Shown: positions 1-5,404 of the stretch, one piece after another
Layout of the letters: every line of letters starts with the position of its first letter
Position numbering within the stretch: position 1 is the stretch's first letter
Assembly: GCA_030151135.1 (NCBI GenBank)
Contig: JASLEQ010000094.1
Location: 1-8,639, forward strand
Reading direction: 5' to 3'
DNA from: Candidatus Sulfotelmatobacter sp.
GTDB lineage: Bacteria > Acidobacteriota > Terriglobia > Terriglobales > SbA1
DNA length: 8,639 nt
Notes under the pieces: generated by a model
What the model was told of the DNA's origin: nothing
The model's database searches: none
Seen by the model: the letters and a program-made list of their open reading frames with translations, nothing else
Translations under genes and position numbers: made by a program

Positions 1-361
1 ACGGGCAAACCGGAAGTAACCTGCTTTGAATGAGAACCCGGTTTCGTGGTCACGAACTGGGGATGGTTCGCGTAACCGGGCCGTTACACTCGTTAAGAAA
101 ACCGACGAAGCCTTTCGTTTGTCCGGTTTGTTCAATCCACCCAGTTTCGTAGGGCTAGCGGCTTCACATTGGGGTGTCGTATTTGGCTTTTGGCGTTACA
201 GTCGCGTGCTGTGTAGCACAGCCCATTCCCTAAGCAACTGAAGCTCGGCCAGTAATCGGCGCCTCCTGTATCTGGCGATGGCGTTGAGAAATTCGTTCGA
301 TGACGTCCGATCAATCGGCGACCGGCGGTGATCCCGATGGCACGGAGAACCGAGGGTACTG
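1..361. other. Gene-free region upstream of the fluoride operon
   Basis: I see no convincing gene in this stretch. Open frames on both strands are short (60-80 codons), low in recognisable motifs and lack ribosome binding sites. It does contain several inverted repeats: CCCGGTT (37-43) with AACCGGG (74-80) enclosing TCGT/ACGA (44-47/52-55); AAACCG (99-104) with CGGTTT (124-129) enclosing ACGAA/TTCGT (105-109/114-118); and GCTGTG/CACAGC (208-213/217-222) around a TAG loop. These could be the 3' flank of an upstream transcript, a degraded element, or chance. No function is assigned. Confidence 0.5.
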
Positions 362-390
362 TTGACTTTGGGCGGGCTCTTTGTTGTACT
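362..390 (+). promoter_or_regulatory. Putative sigma70-type promoter of the fluoride operon
   Basis: A TTGACT -35-like box (362-367) is followed after 17 nt by TGTACT (385-390), which matches four of six positions of the -10 consensus. Transcription would start near 397, just before the riboswitch aptamer that begins at 406. The spacing and the position directly ahead of a well-supported RNA element support the call. No experimental start site can be seen from sequence. Confidence 0.55.
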
Positions 391-405
391 TAAAACCATA
401 TTAAC

Positions 406-466
406 GGTGAAGGAGTTCACCGAAACCGCTGTTCCCATCTTTTAGCCGGGTACAGCTGATGACTCC
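406..466 (+). promoter_or_regulatory. Fluoride riboswitch (crcB motif)
   Basis: The segment matches the crcB-motif RNA. GGTGAA (406-411) pairs with TTCACC (416-421) to form the first stem, and its GGAG loop (412-415) can pair with CTCC (463-466) to form the diagnostic pseudoknot. The second stem is GCTGT (428-432) with ACAGC (452-456), extended by CCC (434-436) with GGG (448-450). The conserved stretches after the first stem (GAAACCGC, 422-429) and after the second stem (TGATGACTCC, 457-466) are present. The family binds fluoride with magnesium ions and switches on downstream fluoride-defence genes; crcB lies about 125 nt downstream, which fits exactly. Known biology: fluoride stabilises the pseudoknot and favours expression. 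Confidence 0.95.
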
Positions 467-493
467 TGACAAGTGAAGACTTGTCGCGGAGTC
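461..493 (+). terminator. Expression-platform hairpin competing with the riboswitch pseudoknot
   Basis: GACTCC (461-466) pairs with GGAGTC (488-493), and ACAAGT (469-474) pairs with ACTTGT (479-484) around a GAAG loop. One additional G-C pair (468/485) and a small bulge separate the two helices. The left arm contains the CTCC strand used by the fluoride pseudoknot, so the hairpin and the ligand-bound aptamer are mutually exclusive. The natural reading is a terminator-type OFF hairpin that forms without fluoride. It is odd for an intrinsic terminator because no U-run follows directly; the nearest is GTTTT at about 507-511. It could instead act through Rho, pausing or RNA stability. Confidence 0.65.
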
Positions 494-577
494 ATGACCC
501 CGGCGAGTTTTCCGAAAAGCAAATAAGCGTTGAGGCTGCTGTCCGCGAGTCCGGACTTTAGCAGAGCCGTGACGCAC

Positions 578-585
578 AGAAAGGA
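578..585 (+). promoter_or_regulatory. Ribosome binding site that sets the crcB start
   Basis: AGAAAGGA lies about 7 nt before the TTG at 593, good Shine-Dalgarno spacing. It supports a 125-aa CrcB starting at TTG 593. An upstream in-frame TTG at 530 would add a 21-residue non-family extension and has no comparable site. Confidence 0.65.
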
Positions 586-592
586 AAACGAC

Positions 593-970
593 TTGCTGAA
601 ATATGTGCTGGTCGGGGTGGGAGGATGCCTGGGATCCATCTTGCGTTTTTGGCTGGGCAATTATCTGGGCGGAAAGATGGGAACGCGGTTTCCCTATGGA
701 ACGTTCGTGGTTAACATCAGCGGCTCGTTCCTGATCGGGTTTGTATTTGCGTTGCTAACCGCAAAAACGCACTGGAGCCCGAACTGGCGCTACCTGATTC
801 CAATTGGGTTGATTGGTGGATATACGACGTTTTCGAGCTTTGAATTTGAAACGCTGCGTACTATACAGGATGGCCAGATCGGAGTGGGGCTGCTGTATGT
901 CGGGCTGAGCGTCTGTGTCGGTTTTGTCGCGGTGTGGGGAGGACTGGTGGCCGGGAGCGCAATCCCATGA
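593..970 (+). CDS. crcB: Fluoride ion channel/exporter CrcB (FluC)
   Basis: This is a small, very hydrophobic protein of 125 aa when started at TTG 593, the usual size for a single-domain Fluc subunit with four membrane helices. Family motifs are clear: the N-terminal GGCLGSILRF glycine-rich helix (residues 10-19), GTFVVNISGSFLIG (36-49) with the conserved Asn41, and the phenylalanine-box segment GGYTTFSSF (75-83) with Phe80 and Phe83. Fluc proteins are dual-topology dimers in the inner membrane that let cytoplasmic fluoride leak out. The gene follows a fluoride riboswitch and precedes two DUF190 genes, so it is probably the first gene of a fluoride-induced operon. The start is an inference: the frame is also open back to a TTG at 530, but the Shine-Dalgarno-like AGAAAGGA at 578-585 and family length favour 593. 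Confidence 0.95.
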   Translation: MLKYVLVGVGGCLGSILRFWLGNYLGGKMGTRFPYGTFVVNISGSFLIGFVFALLTAKTHWSPNWRYLIPIGLIGGYTTFSSFEFETLRTIQDGQIGVGLLYVGLSVCVGFVAVWGGLVAGSAIP

Positions 971-1041
971 AAATCTCCGCTCTGCTGCTCACGAGACGCA
1001 TCCATCAGAAGTAAAGAGGACGTTCATGCGAGGAGGAGAAT

Positions 1042-1773
1042 GTGCTCACACCAGGGCCCGGAAAAAAGGTGGGAGTTTACGTGGCAGAGGACCAGAAGTA
1101 CCACGGCTCTTCTGCGTACGCTGCGATTCTGGATTTCTTATTCTTCCACGGCGTTTCCGGGGCGACGGTTACCCGCGGGATCGCCGGGTTCGGCGCCGAC
1201 CATCATCTTCACACCGATCGCCTGGTGGATCTCGCGGCAAAGCTGCCGGTGAAGATCGAATTCATCGAGACGGCCAAAAAGGTGGAAGAGCTCCTTCCTA
1301 AGTTACAGGCGATGGCGGGAACAGGCCTGATCGAAATGCAGGATACGACGATTGTGAAGCCGGCTGAAAGCGAGAAGAAACAGTCGCTGCCCGAAACTGT
1401 TGCATTGAAGCGGGAAAGCAAGGCGAAGATCATGCGCATCTACATCGGCGAAAACGATAAGTGGAACGGCGAGCGGCTGTATGAAGCAATCGTAAACGGG
1501 CTTCGCGCCCACGATATTGCGGGTGTGACCGTTTACCGCGGCATTCTAGGCTACGGAGCCAACCGCCGAATTCATAAGGATGTAAAGCTCAGCCTTTCCC
1601 ATGATCGTCCTATTCTCTTGTCGGTAGTGGACAGTGAAGAAAAGTTGCAGGCTTTCATGCCGATCCTCGAGCAGATGGTGCAACAGGGACTCGTGGTGAT
1701 GTCGGATGTGGACATTGTGAAGTACAGCCACGATTACAAGAAGGCTGAGCGGCGCCAGGAGACACGGCCATGA
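1042..1773 (+). CDS. Tandem DUF190 domain protein
   Basis: The protein has 243 aa and contains two DUF190 (PII-like fold) domains, at residues about 8-107 and 128-230, joined by a charged Lys/Glu-rich linker (about 108-127). Both copies show the family pattern of a first strand with acidic residues (VYVAEDQKY, IYIGENDKW), an AxVTRGIAGFGA or VTVYRGILGYGA glycine motif followed by a histidine, and a C-terminal strand ending in IVK. The second copy closely resembles the single-domain protein that follows; the first is more divergent. Translation likely starts at GTG 1042, five nt after a perfect AGGAGG (1031-1036); an ATG at 1040 is in another frame. DUF190 genes commonly neighbour or fuse to crcB. 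The domain is a structural relative of PII signalling proteins, but its ligand is not established as far as I know, so a regulatory or sensing role in fluoride export is inference. Confidence 0.9.
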   Translation: MLTPGPGKKVGVYVAEDQKYHGSSAYAAILDFLFFHGVSGATVTRGIAGFGADHHLHTDRLVDLAAKLPVKIEFIETAKKVEELLPKLQAMAGTGLIEMQDTTIVKPAESEKKQSLPETVALKRESKAKIMRIYIGENDKWNGERLYEAIVNGLRAHDIAGVTVYRGILGYGANRRIHKDVKLSLSHDRPILLSVVDSEEKLQAFMPILEQMVQQGLVVMSDVDIVKYSHDYKKAERRQETRP

Positions 1774-2120
1774 GACTGGAAGGAAAAGCCAAGATGCTGC
1801 GCATCCACTTCGGAGAGGACGACAAGTGGAACGACAAACCGCTCTATGAAGCCATCGTGATGAAATGCCGCGAACTGGATATTGCTGGCGCGACGGTTTT
1901 TCGCGGAATCGAAGGATACGGAGCAAGCACCCTTGTCCATAAAGAGCATTTCCTGCGTTCTTCGGACCGGCCGATCATGGTTTCCGTGGTGGACACGGAG
2001 GAGAAGATCAAGGCTCTGATCCCAGCACTCGACGAAATGGTGGACGAAGGACTCATCGCGATGTCAGAGGTAGAAGTAATCCGCTACGTGCATCAGGACG
2101 GAGTGCGATCCCTCGGGTAG
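1770..2120 (+). CDS. Single-domain DUF190 (PII-like) protein
   Basis: This 116-aa protein is essentially one DUF190 domain (residues about 8-110). It has the IHFGEDDKWND start, ATVFRGIEGYGAS glycine motif, a following conserved histidine, and the VVDTEEKI...LIPALDEM...GLIAMSEVEVIRY C-terminal half. It is very similar to the second domain of the upstream gene, which points to local duplication. Its ATG overlaps the upstream TGA in an ATGA arrangement, and AGGAG (1757-1761) lies 8 nt before the start, so the two are probably translationally coupled. As the third gene of the fluoride-riboswitch operon it likely acts with CrcB; the molecular role is unknown. DUF190 proteins form small oligomers like PII, so hetero-oligomers with the neighbour are possible. 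Confidence 0.92.
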   Translation: MRLEGKAKMLRIHFGEDDKWNDKPLYEAIVMKCRELDIAGATVFRGIEGYGASTLVHKEHFLRSSDRPIMVSVVDTEEKIKALIPALDEMVDEGLIAMSEVEVIRYVHQDGVRSLG

Positions 2121-2159
2121 ATGAGGAGTATGACAAGATGAGCTCGACCACCGATCGAA

Positions 2160-2213
2160 CTGCGGGACCAGCAAGGAAGTGGCGGTTCCTGCCGCAGCGC
2201 AACAGCGATTTTT
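2160..2213 (+). terminator. Weak candidate terminator after the fluoride operon
   Basis: CTGCGG (2160-2165) can pair with CCGCAG (2192-2197), and inside it AGGAA (2174-2178) pairs with TTCCT (2186-2190). A TTTTT run follows at 2209-2213. The helices are separated by an asymmetric internal loop and the T-run is 11 nt from the stem, so this is not a classic intrinsic terminator. It sits between converging transcription units, where a terminator would be expected. Confidence 0.25.
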
Positions 2214-2409
2214 ACTCAGGGCGTTGGGATTCGGTCCGGCAGCAGATGCCATAGCTTTGCCAGAGTCGAAACCATGGGCTATGGGCGAGTTGATCGTCGT
2301 GTCGTCGATTTGCGGCGGAAAGATCGCTGGTACTCATCGGCCTCGAATCAGGGGCGGCGAAGATACGTTCCAGCAACTCGATGTCAGCGATAATCTTTTC
2401 CGCGTCCAT
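2212..2409 (-). CDS. Small conserved-looking hypothetical protein downstream of glgP
   Basis: This 65-aa ORF has sensible protein character: an acidic-hydrophobic helix at the start (DAEKIIADIELLERIFAAP), then a polar, Asn/Arg/His-rich segment (SDLSAANRRHDDQLAHSP), then WFRLWQSYGICCR with two Trp and an adjacent Cys pair. No signal peptide or membrane helix is visible. The ATG follows the phosphorylase stop by 21 nt on the same strand, so the two are probably co-transcribed. A purine-rich leader includes AGGAG about 14 nt upstream and a GGAAGG very close to the start, so ribosome binding is plausible but not ideally spaced. I do not recognise the family and assign no function; the Cys pair and the linkage to glycogen breakdown are the only clues. 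No other good frame competes here. Confidence 0.6.
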   Translation of the reverse strand: MDAEKIIADIELLERIFAAPDSRPMSTSDLSAANRRHDDQLAHSPWFRLWQSYGICCRTESQRPE

Positions 2410-2430
2410 GCCTTCCGCTTCTTCTCCTGC

Positions 2431-5115
2431 CTAGAAACTGGCCCGCATTTCGCTCGAAGTTCCGCCCGCGGCCGGGACATAACACTTCAACGTATAGTCC
2501 ATGACCATGCGGTCGGCGTTGAAGCGCCAACCGAGGGTACGAATGGTACGCTTCATGCGCTTGATCCAGCCCCGAGGCAAGCCGTCGCGATCACGCATGT
2601 AATAGAGCGGAACGACTTCGTCACGGAGCGTTCGCATCAAGTCTTCCCCGTCACGCGAGTCGTGAACATCCATGTTGGAGTGAGTCTTGCCAGTGCCGAT
2701 GGCGAAGCCGTTGGCTCCGTCGTAGGCCTCGGCCCACCATCCGTCGAGGATGGATAGATTCAAGCCACCATTCAGAACCACTTTTTGACCACTCGTTCCG
2801 GAGGCTTCCAACGGGCGGCGTGGATTGTTCAACCAGACGTCGACACCTTGAACGAGGTAGCGCCCGACGTTGATGTCGTAATCCTCGACAAACACAAACC
2901 GGTCCCGGAATTTGGAATCGCGCATCATCTCGGCAATCTGCTGAAGGATGCGCTTTCCTGGCTCGTCAAGCGGGTGGGCCTTGCCGGCGAATACGAACTG
3001 CACCGGGCGGTTTGGGTCGTTCACCATTGAGGTGAGCCGCTCGATATCGGTGAGGATCAGGTTAGCTCGCTTATAGGTAGCGAAGCGGCGCGCGAAACCG
3101 ATCGTAAGGGCGTCGGGGCTGAGAACACGCTCGAGGCGCAGAAGAACATCGGGGGACTCGCCGCGGCGCTCGGCTTGGGCAACGGCACGGCGCCGCACGA
3201 ATTCGATCAAACGCGACTTGAGATTGAGGTGGGTTTCCCAGAGCTCGCCATCGTCAACATTTTCGATACCAAGCCAAATCTTGGCTTCACTTCCGCGCTG
3301 ATGCCAATCGGTGCCGAGATGCCGGTCATAGAGGCGAAACATCTGCGGAGCCAGCCATGTTGGGACGTGCACACCGTTGGTGATGTGCCCGATTGGGATT
3401 TCATCTTCCGGTTTGCCTTTATAAAGGCCGGTCCACATGGCGCGGGAAACCTCACCATGGAGTGCGGACACAGCGTTCGCGCGTCGTGAAAGGCGAAGTG
3501 CCAGTACGGTCATGCAGAAAAGCTCGTCGGCATTGGTAGGATTCTCGCGCCCCAACCCCATGAGACTTTCCTGACTCAGTCCCAGGGCCTCACGAAGAGG
3601 ACCGACATGTTCTTCGACCAGACCGGCATGAAAGCGGTCGTGGCCAGCCGGGACCGGGGTGTGGGTCGTGAAAACGACCTCGCGGGAAATTCGAGGAACC
3701 GCGGCTTCGAAGCTAATGCCTTCGTCTTCCATCCGCATACGAATCGCTTCGAGCACTGCAAAAGCACTGTGGCCTTCATTCAAGTGCAACACGCCGGGAG
3801 TGACGCCCAAGGCTTTGAGAGCACGAAGACCGCCGACTCCGAGCAGGACTTCCTGGCGGATGCGGATCCGCAAGTCTCCACCATAGAGTCGCGAGGTAAG
3901 CTCGCGGTCCTCTGGAGCATTGCCTTCGACGTCGGAGTCCAGCAGGAGCAGATCGCGACGTCCAACTGTGGCTCGCCAGACTTTGGCCTGAATCCGTCCA
4001 CTGCGGGTTTCGATCTCAATAAGGACAGGCCGGCCATCCATTCCGATGGCTGGCTCCATGGGCAACTGATTGACGTCTGTGTCCAGGTACTCTTCGCGCT
4101 GCCATCCGCTGAGATCGAGGTGTTGGCGGAAGTAGCCTTGAGGATAGAACAGCCCAACGCCGATCAATGGGATGTCGAGATCGGAAGAACTCTTGATGTG
4201 ATCACCCGCCAAGACGCCGAGGCCGCCGGAATAAACGGGGAGGGATTCGTGAAGGCCGAATTCAGCAGAAAAGTACGCGACCGGATGGGGTCTCAGTACG
4301 CCGGCGTGCCTGGTCCCCCAGGTTCGATCGTTTCCGAGATATTCCCGCAAACGGCGGTAGGCGTAGTTCACCCGGCTATGCAACATCAGTTCCGTGGCGC
4401 GGGCTTCGAGCTTGGCAAGAGGGATTTCGTTAAGCAGGGCGATGGGATTGTGATTGACTTCGTTCCAGCGAACCGGATCAAGGTCGAGAAAGATGCTGGC
4501 CGTATTCTGATCCCAACTCCACCAGAGATTCCGAGCGAGGGTCCAGAGACGCTCCTGCAGAGGAGCGATAAAGCGATCGAGGGTGCGGGCCTCGCTGACG
4601 ATGGGAGCCACCTGCGCGGCGGCTTCAGTGAGCATGCGAATTTCGTCGGGACTGAAGACGCGAGCCTCGACGGTCTGCACCACGAGCACACCCTGGAGAA
4701 TTCCACGGTCAATGATCGGAACTCCCAGGAAAGACTGATAGGCATCCTCACCCGCATCGCGGAAGTACTTGAAACGAGGATGGTTCTTGACTTGGCTGAC
4801 GGAAACGGGTTGTACCTGCTCGGCAACCAGGCCGGTGAGGCCTTCGTGCACTTCCATACGCAAGTTGCCGATGCATTCGCGGCGCAAGCCGACGGTTGCG
4901 GCTAGGACGAGGTTGGCGCGATCGGGCTCCAGAAGATAGGCGGAGCAGACATCCGTGCGAAACCTCTTAGCGATCAAAGCGACGACATTCATCAGCGTTT
5001 CGGCGGATTGACCGCCTTCAGACGCAAGATGGTCCACTTCCTCGATCGACAGAACGCTTCTTTCCTCAACACGAACTGCTTGGTCCATATCCGCTTGGGT
5101 CAAATGTCCTTCCAA
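2431..5115 (-). CDS. glgP: Alpha-glucan (glycogen) phosphorylase with N-terminal GAF domain
   Basis: The protein has 894 aa. Residues about 35-178 form a GAF domain closely resembling that of PtsP (VCSAYLL, HEGLTGLVAE, NHPRFKYF, SFLGVPI, GVLVVQ). Residues about 185-275 resemble the DUF3417 N-terminal part of TIGR02094-type phosphorylases (LARNLWWSWD, HNPIALLNE), and about 279-880 are the GT35 catalytic body. Key residues visible are the pyridoxal-phosphate lysine K778 in EASGTSGQKVVLNGG (770-784), and R677 and K682 in RRFATYKRA, matching the phosphate-site Arg/Lys pair of classical phosphorylases by eye alignment. AYFSAEFGLHESLPVYSGG (280-298) and THTPVPAGHDRF are further family blocks. It should be cytoplasmic and phosphorolyse alpha-1,4-glucans to glucose-1-phosphate. 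The GAF fusion suggests control by a small ligand or by the nitrogen PTS, which is inference. The start is uncertain: ATG 5115 has no clear Shine-Dalgarno, and the ATG at codon 10 is an alternative. A small ORF follows 21 nt downstream. Confidence 0.95.
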   Translation of the reverse strand: MEGHLTQADMDQAVRVEERSVLSIEEVDHLASEGGQSAETLMNVVALIAKRFRTDVCSAYLLEPDRANLVLAATVGLRRECIGNLRMEVHEGLTGLVAEQVQPVSVSQVKNHPRFKYFRDAGEDAYQSFLGVPIIDRGILQGVLVVQTVEARVFSPDEIRMLTEAAAQVAPIVSEARTLDRFIAPLQERLWTLARNLWWSWDQNTASIFLDLDPVRWNEVNHNPIALLNEIPLAKLEARATELMLHSRVNYAYRRLREYLGNDRTWGTRHAGVLRPHPVAYFSAEFGLHESLPVYSGGLGVLAGDHIKSSSDLDIPLIGVGLFYPQGYFRQHLDLSGWQREEYLDTDVNQLPMEPAIGMDGRPVLIEIETRSGRIQAKVWRATVGRRDLLLLDSDVEGNAPEDRELTSRLYGGDLRIRIRQEVLLGVGGLRALKALGVTPGVLHLNEGHSAFAVLEAIRMRMEDEGISFEAAVPRISREVVFTTHTPVPAGHDRFHAGLVEEHVGPLREALGLSQESLMGLGRENPTNADELFCMTVLALRLSRRANAVSALHGEVSRAMWTGLYKGKPEDEIPIGHITNGVHVPTWLAPQMFRLYDRHLGTDWHQRGSEAKIWLGIENVDDGELWETHLNLKSRLIEFVRRRAVAQAERRGESPDVLLRLERVLSPDALTIGFARRFATYKRANLILTDIERLTSMVNDPNRPVQFVFAGKAHPLDEPGKRILQQIAEMMRDSKFRDRFVFVEDYDINVGRYLVQGVDVWLNNPRRPLEASGTSGQKVVLNGGLNLSILDGWWAEAYDGANGFAIGTGKTHSNMDVHDSRDGEDLMRTLRDEVVPLYYMRDRDGLPRGWIKRMKRTIRTLGWRFNADRMVMDYTLKCYVPAAGGTSSEMRASF

Positions 5116-5195
5116 TGACTATCGATATAACAGCGGCCAGACTGCCGACCGCTTTCGGCCATCCTTGAGAACTCCACACTCGGAGGGTTGTTCCT

Positions 5196-5225
5196 ATTGT
5201 AAGGGGCAGAGAGGAATTGTGCCGA
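5196..5225 (-). promoter_or_regulatory. Putative promoter of glgP
   Basis: Read on the - strand, TCGGCA (5225-5220) is followed after 18 nt by TACAAT (5201-5196), a five-of-six match to the -10 consensus. Transcription would start near 5189, giving a leader of about 74 nt before the ATG. The -35 is only a four-of-six match, so the call is tentative. Confidence 0.35.
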
Positions 5226-5269
5226 GCAGGATTCCACAGGATATGTGCAGGCGACGGCACGGAAGATAT

Positions 5270-5299
5270 TTGCTAGCGTACAAAAGGAAAGAGTAAAAT
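5270..5299 (+). promoter_or_regulatory. Putative promoter of the nucleotidyltransferase gene
   Basis: TTGCTA (5270-5275) and TAAAAT (5294-5299) are separated by 18 nt, a reasonable sigma70-like pair. Transcription would start near 5306, leaving a leader of about 100 nt before the ATG at 5405. It is divergent from the glgP promoter candidate, about 45 bp away. Confidence 0.4.
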
Positions 5300-5404
5300 C
5301 CCGCCGTCCTAGCCAGCCAGCAGCCGTTTTACGAGAACGAAGGCAGACGCGATCATGATCGGCGAACGCGTTGAAATCCTTACGCCGGATAATCCTTCAC
5401 TTTT

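Noticed and set aside
196..438. 80-codon - strand frame running through the fluoride riboswitch
   Set aside because: It crosses the aptamer and promoter on the opposite strand, has no ribosome binding site and resembles no protein family I know.
915..1301. 128-codon + strand frame overlapping crcB and the first DUF190 domain
   Set aside because: It is out of frame with two clearly recognised genes, and its Arg/Gly-rich composition is typical of a shadow frame.
2179..2757. 192-codon + strand frame spanning the small ORF and the glgP 3' end
   Set aside because: It mirrors two - strand genes, has no family resemblance and no ribosome binding site.
3607..4905. 432-codon open frame on the + strand opposite the phosphorylase
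   Set aside because: It lies entirely antisense to glgP in a codon-aligned shadow frame, shows no recognisable domain and reflects GC-rich third positions of the real gene.
5116..5140. TATATC near the glgP ATG as a -10 box for a leaderless transcript
   Set aside because: No -35-like sequence lies at suitable spacing upstream; the TACAAT further upstream is a better candidate.
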